A stretch of 64,000 nucleotides of DNA from Rhabdophis nuchalis. Its lineage: Eukaryota; Chordata; Lepidosauria; Squamata; Natricidae. The notes beneath the pieces were generated by a model. That model was not told where the DNA came from, searched no databases, and was given only the letters and a program-made list of their open reading frames with translations. Below, in pieces: positions 22,301 to 32,958 of the stretch; position 1 is the stretch's first letter; every line of letters begins with the position of its first letter. The stretch covers positions 66,032,605 to 66,096,604 of the forward strand of contig CM077643.1 in NCBI GenBank assembly GCA_039707465.1, in the 5' to 3' direction. Position numbers and translations under genes: made by a program.

Positions 22301-24274
22301 TTGTAAAGAGGCTCATCAGACATTGCTCTTCTCTCAGTACTTGACAATATAAAGAGCAATGGGAGGCATCTGAGGAGGAAAAAAATGACATTATGGACTA
22401 GGGCTTAACGTCACATAACACCCTTCAAGGCTGTTTGGCAACATCTGATCCATCAGGTCAAGTAGCAGAATGAGACCAGTACTCTCAGTCAAATCTGGTT
22501 GTCCCTCCCTACCATCATTAAAAATTTCTGGAGGTCATCCACCGAAGAAGACTGACTTATGACAAATATCTGTAGGGAACAGAGCTTTTCTATGTGTGGC
22601 TTCATTTCAATATGGAATCTTACAAAATTTAGTCAAGATCCCAGAAGCTCCACATAGAGTTTTATAGAAATTTTACTTTATAAAGTTTATTCCTCATGTA
22701 TAGCTTTATGTAAAAAATGTGATACCTTTCTATATGAACTGTGCCTAGTCCATGTCTGAGTTCTGCAAAAATATTAATTTTGCAGATAGCCTTCTTTCTT
22801 TCTATTTTCATATGTGACTTCGTTAACATTTAGAGCAAAGTTTTCAAAACAATTAGCTTTAATAAATGAGGGAGCAAAAACCAATTATCTCTTCAGAATG
22901 TTAAAGGAGAATTTATATTCATCTTATCAGTGGGTTAGCATTTTTCCTGAAATAGAAGCATGCTGGAAATTGGGATGAGGAATTTGAAAAAGAGTATTTT
23001 CAAAGAAGTTGAAACGTGGAAAATGAAAGTTAAATTCTCAGTGAATTACTTATAGTCATGTAATTAAATTGATTTATAGTTGGGGAGTTTGTGAATATAA
23101 TGAAAAAAGAAACTTTTTCCTGAGGATATAGCTCAATCTGAGTTTTGATGTGCTTGTCCTTTATACATAATTATATGTAAATAATTAAGATTTCAAACAA
23201 TATTTATAAATCAGTACAGTTTCTTAAATTGACTTTGGAGTTTTTAATATAATTAGTTCTGTTTTTTCCATTGAAAATTTATTTTAGACAATTGTCTAAT
23301 TTTTGAAGACATTGATACTTTATTAAGACTATTTTTATTATTAAAATTGTGTGCTAGCTTTGTATTATAAACATTCAGTTAGCTTACAGCGGTAGAAATT
23401 TTATTTATAGGTGAAATAAATTCAGAACCATGGAAGTAATTGTTTATGATTATCCTAGTGTCATGCACAATGGGACTGGAGCATATATGCAACCCTGCTG
23501 TTCTTTTGTTCTTTGATCTGACTGACACCTTCGGACCTTGTTTTTACAATGATAGCAAAGGGAAAATTCACAAATAAAAAAATTGGTAAAAATTAAAATG
23601 AGGGTAATGGAAATTAGTTCTGATAGTGGAAAGTAATATGTGTCATAGACGTGGAAGAGATTTTCTGTAGCTTACTTAGGCAAAGCCTTATGATGCATAA
23701 TAGTAGTTGGGGGAAGGAAGGAGAAGTAGATTAGTCGAGATGCTTGCATGATGTGCAGTATGACCCCTTTTTCTTTTTGGTATTTTACTAGTCATCTGAA
23801 GAATTTCAAGGAACAGAGAGAAAGTTGACCTCTTTTGCATTCATTATGGAAAGGTCACTGCTGCTTAATGAATTACTGCATTAACTTTGTAATTAGTGTC
23901 ATTTGTCTTGGAAAAAACTAATACGGTACCTTCTTTGAATTTAGTAAGGAAATAGACTTTTAACATTCTCAGGAGGCTGACAGCAGTATTGAGTGTTAAA
24001 ATAAATAAATCTAAATCTCTTTGTAGAGGAAGACTGGTCATTCTTCCCTTCTAGTGAGATACATGTTATATTTCATTGCAGTCACATATCTAGGAATTCT
24101 GGAAGTTGGATTCTAGAACCTGGAAGGCAAATAGTGATTTTAAAAATTGTTAGTATGGAAAATAGTTTTCTCATTCCATTTTCATCTCTATATCAGAACT
24201 GGTCTCTGTACGTGTAGCATTCAATTTCATTTTAGCACAGAATTTCTCATTTTTGAGAAAGACCCCAGATTTTA
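22301..24274. other. FOXN3 intron, AT-rich, nothing recognised
   Basis: I see no coding sequence or repeat ends. Low-complexity A/T sequence dominates. Confidence 0.5.
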
Positions 24275-24651
24275 TACATGTAGTTCTCAATTTACAACCA
24301 TTTGTTAGTGACTTATGACCATTTTTCACACTTATGTCTGTTACAGCATCCCCTTGGTCATATGATCAAAATTTGGGCACTTGGCAACTAGCAAGCATTT
24401 ATGATAGCTGCACTATTCCGAGGCCATATGATTACCATTTGTAACTTTCCCAGCTGGCTTCTGACAAGCAAAATCAACAGAGAAACCCAGATTTGCTTAA
24501 CCACTACATAATTTACAAAACAATTGGAGTGATTCACTTTACAAGTGTGGCAAAAAAGTCATAAAATAAGGCAAAACTTGCATAACAATTGCCTTGCTTA
24601 GGAATGGAAATGTTGTACTCACTTGTGGTTATAAGTTGAGGACTACCTGTA
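24275..24651. mobile_element. TIR DNA element (TACAGGTAGTCCTCAAC family), complete
   Basis: The left end reads TACATGTAGTTCTCAATTTA and the reverse complement of the right end TACAGGTAGTCCTCAACTTA, so terminal inverted repeats of about 25 bp bound a 377-bp non-coding element with TA at both ends. Internal motifs (CTTATGACC, GATCAAAATTTGGGCA, GATTCACTT) recur in the partial copies at 15566, 17803, 18528, 28755 and 47985. No transposase is encoded. Confidence 0.65.
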
Positions 24652-24654
24652 AAG

Positions 24655-26125
24655 CAGGTTTACAACAGATCAGTAGAATCTCTTTCAAAGATCCTGGAGC
24701 ACCGGGGAACTGCCAGAGGACTGGAAAAGAGCTGATGCAGTTCCCATCTTCAAAAAAGGGGGGGAAATAGATCCAGGAAACTACAGACTTATCAGCCTGA
24801 GCTCAATACCAGGGAAGATTTTAAAAAAGATAATCAAGAAACAAATCAGTGAACACCTAGAAGCAAACAAAATAATAACCAAAAGTCAACATGGGTTTGT
24901 CAAAAACAGACATGCCAATCTTATTGCATTCTTTGACAAAGATAGTGGGTCAGAGGAATGCTGTCAATATAATTTACTTGGACTTCAGTAAGGCATTTGA
25001 TAAAGTAGACCATAACCTACTACTAGATAAAGTAGAAATATGTGGCTTAGACAGCATCACCACCAGATAGATTCGTAACTGGCTGACCAATCGCACTCAA
25101 CGTGTAGTCCTCAATGGAATTGCATCTACAGGGAGTGAAGTATGCAGTGGAGTCCCCCAAGGTTCTGTTTTAGACTCATTACTCTTCAACATCTTCATCA
25201 ATTACTTGGACGAGAGGATGTTTGGGGAACTCATCACATTTGCAGATGACACCAAACTGACAGAAATAGCCAACACTCCAGAAGATAGGCTTAAGATACA
25301 GAAGGATTTGACAAACCTGAACATTGAGCACTATCTTACAAAATGAAATTCAATAGTGAAAAGAGTAAGGTTCTACATTTAGGCAAGAAAAACAAAATGC
25401 ACAGGTACAGTATATGTGGTACCTTGCTCAATAGTAGTAATTGTGAGAGGGATCTTGGAAATCCTAGTGGACAACCATTTAAATACGAGCCTAGCATGTT
25501 CGGCAGCTGCCCAAAAAGCCAACACAGTTCTAGGTTGCATAAAGAGAGGGATAGAATCAATATCACATGGAATGTTAATACCAGTTTATAATGCCTTGGT
25601 AAGGCCACACTTGGAATACTGCGTCCAATTTTGGTTGCCACAATGTAAAAAAGATGTCCACATTCTAGAAAGAGTGTAGAGAAGAGCAACAAAGATGATT
25701 AGGGGAGTGGGGGCTAAAACATATGAGGAATGATTGCAGGAACTGGGTATGTCTAGTTTAATGAAAAGAGGACTAGGAAAGACATGATAGCAGTGTTCCA
25801 ATATCTCAGGAGCTGCCACAAAAAAGAGGGAGTCAAGCTATTCTCTAAAGCACCTGACGGCAGGATGAGAAGCAATAGGTGGAAACTAATTCAGGAGAGA
25901 TGCAGCTTACAACTAAGAAGAAATTTCCTGACAGTTAAAACAATTAATCAGTGAAACAACTTGCCTCCAGAAGTTGTGAATACTCCAACACTGGAAGTTT
26001 TAAAGAAATCTTGGATAACCATTTGTTTGAAATGGAGTAGGGTTTCCTGCCTAAGCAGGGTGTTGGACTAGAAGACCTCCAAGGTCCCTTCCATCCTAGT
26101 TATTCTATCGTACTCTATTCTAAGA
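24655..26125 (+). mobile_element. CR1-type LINE reverse transcriptase remnant
   Basis: Frames broken by several stops still show the family order: DPGNYRLISLSSIPGKILKK near 24770-24830, YLDFSKAFDKVDH at 24975-25013, a [11 protein letters not shown] block near 25150-25170, FADDTKLT (catalytic DD) at 25239-25262, and the tail RNFLTVKTIN with LPPEVV near 25920-25975. The 3' end shows TATTCTATCGTACTCTATTC, an ATTCT-type tail as in snake CR1-L3. The 5' end is missing. It is inactive and serves as the intact reference for the insertion at 16029. Confidence 0.8.
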
Positions 26126-26206
26126 TCTAGACTAAGAAAAATATGAATATGAAAGCACTTTGGTTTTGAATAGAAACTAGTGCTTATTTATAAAAAGTGT
26201 AGGTGC

Positions 26207-27168
26207 TGTATGGGAAGTAACGGACTCAAGCTCAACCCGACCAAGACCGAGTGGCTGTGGTTTCCGGCTGCCCGGTTCAACCAGCTGTCTCTATCGCTGG
26301 CCATAGGGGGCGAACATCTTGCCCCTGTGGATGGGGCGCGCAACTTGGGTGTCCTCCTGGATTCCCGGCTGTCCATGGAAGATCAAGTGACAGCCGTGGC
26401 CAGGAGGGCGTTTTACCAGGTTCGCCTGGTTCGCCAGTTGCGCCCCCTATTGGACCGGGATGCCCTTCGCACAGTCACTCATGCTCTCGTGACATCCCGC
26501 CTGGACTATTGTAACTCTCTCTACATGGGGCTCCCCTTGAGGTGCACCCGGAGGCTGCAGTTGGTCCAGAATGCAGCCGCACGAGCAATAATGGGTACCA
26601 CAAGGTACACCCATGTAACACCGCTCTTGCGCGAGCTGCACTGGCTACCTGTAGTTTTTCGGGTGCGCTTCAAGGTGCTAGTCATCATCTTTAAAGCGCT
26701 CCATGGCTCGGGACCTAGCTATCTGCGGGATCGGATTCTGCCTCATACTTCCTCACGGCCGATTCGCTCCCACAGAGAGGGACTTCTCTGGGTGCCGTCC
26801 ACTAGACTTTGTCAGCGGGCGACGCCCAAGGGAAGGGCTCTCTCTGTGGCGGGCCCTGCCCTCTGGAACGACCTCCCCCCCGATATTCGAACTACCACGG
26901 ACCTCCGTTCCTTCCGTCTGAAATTGAAAACGCACTTTTTCTGCCTGGCCGGCCTAGGGTAGCCTCTTACCATAGTATTATAGGGTTTAGGGTTTTAGTG
27001 ATTGGTTTTGGGGAATTTTAGCGCAGGGTCTTATTGTTTAATGTGTTTTTTAACTGTTTTGTATATCTATGTATATTTATTGTTTTAATTTCCCTGTGCA
27101 TCGCTCCGAGTCCCCTTGGGGAGATGGAGCGGTCTAGAAATTAAATATATTATTATTATTATTATTTC
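26207..27168 (+). mobile_element. L2-clade LINE, 5'-truncated, open frame
   Basis: The frame runs from about 26208 to 26962 and encodes the end of an L2-type reverse transcriptase: [62 protein letters not shown] and [17 protein letters not shown]. The catalytic YADD motif lies upstream of the truncation. The 3' region ends in CGCTCCGAGTCCCC and an (ATT)n tail at 27150-27168. It is closely similar to the longer minus-strand copy at 50078-52450, so the family was recently active. Confidence 0.85.
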
Positions 27169-27206
27169 TAAGATGTAATTTTTCTAAAAATAGAAGATGG
27201 ATAAAA

Positions 27207-28298
27207 TCTATATAAATAAAAATGTAACAATAGTTTGTTCAAAACTGCTAATCTCAAAAGGTACTGCATCGATCGCTTCCAAATTTTCACACAAAGTTCC
27301 TTTGAAGTACAGCAACAATGATATGTATAGATTGTGCGGATGTCGCACCTGTGCCAGGTGCATGCCATGCAAATGTAAAAGTGCGACTCTTCTTCATGTT
27401 TCCCTCACTTGCTCACTCGCCCCTTTCCCTTTCACGGCTCCTTCCATCTGGCCGCTTCTTCTGCTGCATCACGTACACATGTAGCACTGTGCACTGAGGC
27501 CCTTCCCCCACGCTTCTACGTCATCATCATAATGGTCGGCTCCTCAACTGCAGACGCCGCCAGCAATAACGCCGTCCCACGCGCACACTTCCTCAACAAC
27601 CTCCGCTGCCACACTCCTCCTACAGGCCTCTGCCTCCTCCTTCCCCACAGGGCCCGCAAAAGGAAGTGCCTAGCAACATTTCTCGCCATCGCAGCCACTC
27701 TCCTCCCCCCTCCCCCCCCAGGATCTACTGGTAAAGTAGAGGGATAGAGATAGAGAGGTATACAGTAGTTAGGTAGCTAGCTAGCTATAGGTATAGAGAG
27801 ATACACATATAGATGCATTAGTTAGGTAGGTAGATAGTTAGGTACAGAAATACAGAGAGAGGGAGGAATACAATACACATATAGGTAGGTAGATAGGTAG
27901 AGGAATATAGACAGAGAGAAATATAGTAGGTAGGCAGGTTGAGGGATACAGAAACACAGTAGGTAGGTTGGTAGGTAGAGGGATAGAGGGAGAAATACAG
28001 TAGGTAGGTAGGTAGGTATAGGGATAGAGAGGGAGAGGGAGTAATTCAGTAGGTAGGTAGCGAGGGAGGTGGGTAGGTAGGTAGAGGGATAGAGAGGGAG
28101 AGGGAGAAATACAGTAGGTAGGTAGATATGTAGGTAGAGGGATAGAGAGAGGGGGGGAGAAATACAGTAGGTAGGTAGGTTGGGGATTATACTGTGCTTG
28201 CGTGTACGTATTTGTGTATGCAGGTGTAGATCTACACACAGATTGGTTAGCCATTTAACCAGACTGGGCCACAGCAACATGTGGCCGGCAACGGCTAG
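27207..28298 (+). mobile_element. Helitron, non-autonomous, both ends present
   Basis: It starts with TCTATATAAATAAAAATGTA directly after an A and ends with CTAG at 28295-28298 directly before a T, the A|T insertion signature of Helitrons. Nine bases before CTAG is a hairpin at 28267-28286 (GGCCACA, loop, TGTGGCC). The 1092-bp interior encodes no Rep/helicase. It carries GC-rich sequence in the left half and a long TAGG/TAGAGA-type tandem array in the right half. The same ends occur at 55022-55617 in reverse. A Rep/helicase for mobilisation must be elsewhere. Confidence 0.8.
27757..28183. repeat. (TAGG)n / (GATAGAGAGG)n tandem array inside Helitron
   Basis: The region alternates blocks of GTAGGTAGGTAG with GGATAGAGAGGGAGA and AATACAGTAGG, forming a higher-order pattern of about 60-80 bp. 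The complementary frames give Tyr/Leu/Ser-rich artefacts, not genes. Confidence 0.85.
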
Positions 28299-28754
28299 TT
28301 CATAATAAATTAAATAATAATGGTTTATAAACTTCTGCTTAAGCATAAACTACTTTCTGTGAACATGTTAAATATACAACTTCCAATTTTGTGTATGCAC
28401 AAATAAGTGTATGCATTCAGATTTCCTGTTCTTATTTCATTTTCTGCCTATTTCATATTCAGTAGGTCTTTCATTCATCTTATAATGGAACATGTAAATT
28501 GGCTACAATAATATCATGTGAAATTATACATGTGGTTTCAAAAATAAGGTATATAAGACAATTTTCTAACCTGTAAGGCAAAAAGGAATAAAATAATTGT
28601 ATTCACATCTTACAGCTTTTAATCCCTAGGTAAGAAAGATTTTCAACTGGCAAGAGGTTGGCTTTACTAACTTACCAAGTCATCATAGTAGAATCTGTAA
28701 ATTTATTGAATAACCTTAGAAACATTAACAGGGACTTCCGTGGATATATTTCTT

Positions 28755-29371
28755 ATCCAGGTACTCCTCAACTTACAACAATAATTGGAATTGGAGTCTT
28801 GGTCATTGAGCAAAACTATCATTAAATGAGATGTAATGTGACTGTTTTGCTAAATGTCTGTAATCCCGACACCCCCGTTTTTGGTTGTTAAATGATCTTG
28901 CAGATTGTTAAACAGACAGCTTCTCAAGTAAGGAGTATGGAGTGCCTCAGGGTGAGGGAGGCTCAGCACAGGGTATGCTCCAGTCCACCAGCACAAACAA
29001 AATGTTCCATTTGCGATTGCTTTCCGGCTGCTGTCAAGATTTTCAGCAGGATTTTGCAGAAGACAAGAGATGAAAAGGAGTCCTCTTGGCATTGGTAGTG
29101 GCTTGTGACCTTTCCTACTGGCTTCCTCATTGACTTTCTGAGTACTCCGCAGACAGGATTACCAAGGGTGATCACATGATCTCAGGGCAATCATGGCAAT
29201 CCATTATAAATGCAAATGGGTTGCCAAGCACCCAGATTGCAACCACATGACCATTGGGATGGTCCAATAGCTGCAACATCAGGCACCAGTCATAAGTCCC
29301 TTTATTCAATGCCATTGTTAACTTCAAAAAGGTGTTGATTGAATGATACCAAATCAAGAACTACCTGTGTG
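28755..29371. mobile_element. TIR element of the TACAGGTAGTCCTC family, long copy
   Basis: It begins with CCAGGTACTCCTCAACTTAC and ends with AAGAACTACCTGTG. Family blocks such as GATCACATGATCTCAGGGCA and GCACCCAGATTGCAACCACATG lie in the right half. It is longer than the 377-bp copy at 24275; the middle (about 28880-29100) looks unrelated and could be an insertion. Confidence 0.55.
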
Positions 29372-29456
29372 TAAAAATATTGCTACAAAAATATTGATAG
29401 TATTTGAAGAAAAATTGTTGCATGCGTGAAAAGTAATATAAACTATGATTACATTA

Positions 29457-29504
29457 ATATAATGTACTTGTAATTAATGATTATTAATTACAAGTACATT
29501 ATAT
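29457..29504. repeat. Perfect 22-bp hairpin, 4-nt loop
   Basis: Positions 29457-29478 and 29483-29504 are exact reverse complements, with GATT between. The arms contain AATGTACTTGTAATTAAT. Confidence 0.9.
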
Positions 29505-30576
29505 TAAATCACATTTACCTATTTTCTTTACTCGAATTTAATTTGGGGTATATTGCCTTTGATCTCACCATTCAAAACCATAAGAATAACCATTTGGACT
29601 TTAAAAACTTAAAGCTTAAAACCCTCCATTCCCTAGATTTTTTCAAGATAGAAAAAAACCCCCACGGTGTTACTTACTTTCAACACCCAGTTTTTCAAGT
29701 AAGATGCAATTCAGACCTCACAAACCTAGCTGATTATTTGGATTTGAGACATTGGCCTGCAAATTGTTATCTTGTTCTGTTTAAAATGCAGCCATAGTTA
29801 GATTGTCTAACTGCCCAGTTTTCTAACATGCTACCTTTTCAGTCTTTGGAGGGTTTGTATTTTTATGAATAGCCATCTGATAATCAGAGACAGCAGAGCT
29901 CTGGTATTTTCCCCCCACCTCCAATGCTCTTCTGCAGGAAGAAAAAAATATGAATCAGTTGCACTTGCCATACATTACCATCACCATGGTTTTTACATAC
30001 CATTCCTGTAACATGATGCAAGTATGTGTCTGTGGAATATAAACAGACCTCAGTCTGTTTGTCCAGTGAGCAGTTGGAAAGCTAGAAAAAATGAACATTA
30101 ACAATGAAAGAGAAAAAGACTACCTTTAAACTCTGCTGCGGGTTGTTTTATATATGGCAGGTTTTTTTTTTAATAATAAAGGTTAGTTTAATATTGTTTT
30201 GGTCATGATTATGGAATTTGTTCATGTAGAATGGTGCCAGATGTTAAAAAAGTGGGTAGTTAAAAAGTTTACTAATTTTTAAAAAATGCGTTACTAAGAA
30301 AATCTGACTAAATATTTGCATGTTCTAGCATGGTATATATGAGGTAAAGAAAGCCTGAAACTCATATGCTTCATCTGCTTCACTTTGGAAAATGTCCAAA
30401 GCTAGCCTTTGATGGCAAGTCACCCAAAGTTTGAATTAAAATGAGCAGCCATAGAAATATTTAAAATTAAATAAACATTTTTTACTTTCATTTTGGTTAA
30501 CTGCTGTTTTTCACATTCCCAGCATAAATCTTGTAGTTAAAGTTCAGTTTTAAATACCGTAAGTCGTAATCAATCC
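29505..30576. other. FOXN3 intron, nothing recognised
   Basis: There is one 106-residue open frame (29477-29797), AT-rich and without recognisable motifs; I treat it as chance. No repeat ends were found. Confidence 0.5.
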
Positions 30577-30677
30577 ACTTGATTGCAGCATATTGGTTAA
30601 ACTGTTGGACTGGGACTAAGACTCAAGCTCAAGATCTACCTCAGCCATAGCTCATTGGGTGACTCTGGGCCAGTTAT
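30577..30677 (+). mobile_element. tRNA-SINE 5' fragment
   Basis: TATTGGTTAAACTGTTGGAC (box A-like), AAGATCTACCTCAGCC and TTGGGTGACTCTGGGCCAGT follow the order of the SINE copies at 3036 and 60755. It stops where a CR1 remnant begins. Confidence 0.5.
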
Positions 30678-31064
30678 AAGAACATAAACAGTGCTCTTCT
30701 GGATCAGACCTTTAGCCTATCACATATAGCAGCCTGTACTCACAGTGCCACCTAAATTCACAACGAAGCCCACTTGTCTCTCACCAAGTGGCCTTCAGAG
30801 ACCATCACAGTGCCATCAAGGCCAATAGCTGTTGATCCTCATGACTTCTATGGATAGGTTTACCCTTCTTTGAAGCAAGCCAAAGTGGTAGCCAGCACTA
30901 TTTTGCATGGTAGCAAATGCCAAAGTTTAATTATAGAAGTTAATATATATATATGAGCTACTTTACCCTAAGGTATCTCACACTTTTTTGTGAGAAAAAT
31001 TGGAATGCTGGGCATTTCATCTTTTGCTTTTGAAAGAACAATCTTTTAAAAATCTCTTATTCTC
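30678..31064 (-). mobile_element. Old CR1 3' remnant, minus strand
   Basis: It starts TAAGAACATAAACAGTGC, as in the CR1 3' ends at 21636 and 52946, and continues with a diverged GGATCAGACC stretch. The DIRS-like element at 31065 cuts it off. Confidence 0.5.
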
Positions 31065-31131
31065 CTCTGCACTTTCCTGAGTGTCCAATGGAATGGAACG
31101 GTAAAATCCATCCTACTGCTCATGGACTGGA

Positions 31132-31461
31132 TTGAAAAAGCTTCTTAGTCACGCCTCCAAGCCCATCAGATGGAATTTTACCTCTCTTAACAAATTAAAG
31201 ACACTTCTTAGTCAGTTTAGCCTTTATTCAGTAGATCCCAGCATGGAGGAGTTGCTTAAACTTCCCGAGGTTGACCCCCTGGTTGCAGCCATGACCTCTA
31301 ACTCCATCCTGCCGCCTGACCTTTTAGAGGGCCTCAAGGCGGAAGACAAAAGCCGAACGTCTGCAGCCTCTCAGCGAGCCCCCCGTGGAGAATTCCACCG
31401 GACCAAGTCTCACTCAGCCAGGGCGCCATCCACCATCCAGAGCCCCAATGGCTCAATCTGA
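31132..31461 (+). pseudogene. Truncated Gag-like ORF of DIRS element
   Basis: The 109-residue frame opens inside the left terminal repeat and has a block VDPSMEELLKLPEVDPLV followed by SILPPDLLEGLKAEDK. This resembles the end of the ORF1 (Gag-like) protein that precedes the recombinase in vertebrate DIRS elements, as I remember it. It overlaps the recombinase frame by about 77 bp in another frame. No zinc-knuckle motif is seen. Confidence 0.45.
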
Positions 31462-32523
31462 CCGTCTGGTTCTTGAAAGGGACCTACTGACTCGGGCACA
31501 GTTTTCCTCTCAAGTCATCAGGACCATCCAGGCAGCCAGAAGACCATCCACGAACAGGATCTACAGAGCCACCTGGTCGGCCATCTACCGCTGGTGCACG
31601 CAGCGGCATCTTGCCCCGCTCTCAACGTCATTACCACATGTCCTGGACTTTATCCAGCATGGGTTGGACAAGGGTCTCGCTCCCAACACCCTGAAGCGTC
31701 AGGTGGCCACCCTAGCCACTGTTCTGTCCGCCGGATCCGGTCAACCACTCAGCCGTCACCCCAGTGTCCGGGGTTTACTGAAAGGGGCCTCCAATCTTCG
31801 CCTGCCGGTGGTTCACCGTTTCCCGTCTTGGGACCTGCCCGTGGTCCTCAGGGCTCTGTCGGAACCACCGTTCAAGCCCCTCAGGGCCTCCTCCCTACGG
31901 CACCTGTCCCTCAAGACCGCCTTTCTCGTCGCCATCACCTCGGTGAGGAGAGTCTCAGAGCTGGCTGCCCTGTCGGCCAGGGGGGAGTTGTGCGTGATCC
32001 ACAGTGACAGGGTGATCCTGCGACTCGACCCAAGTTTCATTCCCAAGGTCAACTGTCACTTCCACAGAGCGCAGGAGATCATTCTACCCAACTTCTGCCC
32101 GCGGCCCACCCATCCAGGGAACGCTGCTGGCACACACTTGGCGTTCGAAGAGCGCTGAAACGCTACCTCAAACGCACGGCCTCCCTCCGTCGCTCCGAGT
32201 CTCTGTTCGTATCCTTCCTCCCGGCAACCATGGGCAGCAAGGTGTCATCGGCCACAATCGCCCGCTGGATCAAGTCTTGCATTTGCCTGGCCTACAAACA
32301 TCAAGGCCGTCCTAAACCAACGGGCCTGATGGCCCACTTGACGAGGAGTGCAGCAACTACAGCAGCCTGGGCCTTCCAGGCCCTAATTGAGGAAATTTGC
32401 AAAGCCGCTACCAGGGCAACGCCTTCCTTATTCGCCAGACACTATAAGTTGGACAAGTACGCGTCGGCGGACACAGCCTTCGGGCGCCACGTCCTGCAGA
32501 GCGTAGTTTTAACAGACTCTTGA
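31385..32523 (+). pseudogene. DIRS tyrosine recombinase, one frameshift
   Basis: The product would be an integrase of the phage-type tyrosine recombinase family. The N-terminal part has a SAM-like helical segment (TNRIYRATWSAIYRWCTQR). The catalytic residues can be followed: first Arg in ITSVRRVSELAAL near 31935-31970, the H-x-x-R of MAHLTRSAATTAAW near 32326-32370, and the Tyr of SLFARHYKLD near 32430-32455. The frame runs openly to 32158, but the continuing sequence (VRRALKRYLKRTASL onward) lies in another frame, so a 1-bp indel occurred at about 32090-32115. Apart from this the domain looks complete and little decayed. It would act on the circular DNA intermediate in the nucleus. Confidence 0.75.
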
Positions 32524-32586
32524 ATTCAGTATTCACAGGCTGAAGGGTGCCCTCCCTAGTGACATTTTGCTTGGGCATGTCCCTTC

Positions 32587-32673
32587 CATTGGACACTCAG
32601 GGAAGTGCACAGGAGAATGACCATTGGCTTACCTTGAAGGGTCCTTCTCTGTGCACTTCCTGAGTGTCCAACC
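32587..32673. repeat. Internal complementary region of DIRS element
   Basis: It contains a left half TTGGACACTCAGGGAAGTGC and a right half GTGCACTTCCTGAGTGTCCA in inverted orientation, so it folds on itself and pairs with both termini. Its position directly after the recombinase frame is the usual one in DIRS elements, where it is thought to template circular DNA formation. Confidence 0.75.
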
Positions 32674-32958
32674 CCGCCCTGTGTTAGTTTTATTATTCCT
32701 ATTTTGGGTTATACCTGTTTTTATTGTTGTGGGGAAACTGTTCCAACATTTTTCACAGAACAAACATTGATTAACGACCAACCGTCTCGATGTCTTCTTC
32801 TCTGCATTGAAAAAACTGAGGATCATGGGAAAGGAGGCGTGACTAAGAAGCTTTTTCAATCCAGTCCATGAGCAGTAGGATGCATTTTACCCTTCCATTC
32901 CATTGGACACTCAGGAAGTGCACAGAGAAGGACCCTTCAGGTAAGCCAATGGTCATTC

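Larger units (their letters stand above)
31065..32958 (+). mobile_element. Compact DIRS-like element (recombinase only)
   Basis: The left arm 31065-31158 and the right arm 32833-32928 are inverted repeats of about 94 bp at roughly 90% identity. A segment at 32587-32673 contains sequence complementary to the right-end extension 32903-32958 with one base difference, plus sequence similar to the left end. Split terminal repeats plus an internal complementary region are the signature of DIRS retrotransposons, which integrate by a tyrosine recombinase and make no target duplication. Between the repeats are a short Gag-like frame and a tyrosine recombinase frame. Reverse transcriptase, RNase H and methyltransferase are absent. 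At 1.9 kb it is about a third of the usual length and would be non-autonomous. Confidence 0.75.

Noticed and set aside
27822..28346. 174-residue Tyr/Leu/Pro/Thr-rich frame on the minus strand
   Set aside because: It translates the TAGG-type tandem array of the Helitron.
29477..29797. 106-residue open frame
   Set aside because: AT-rich, no recognisable motif, begins inside a hairpin; likely chance.
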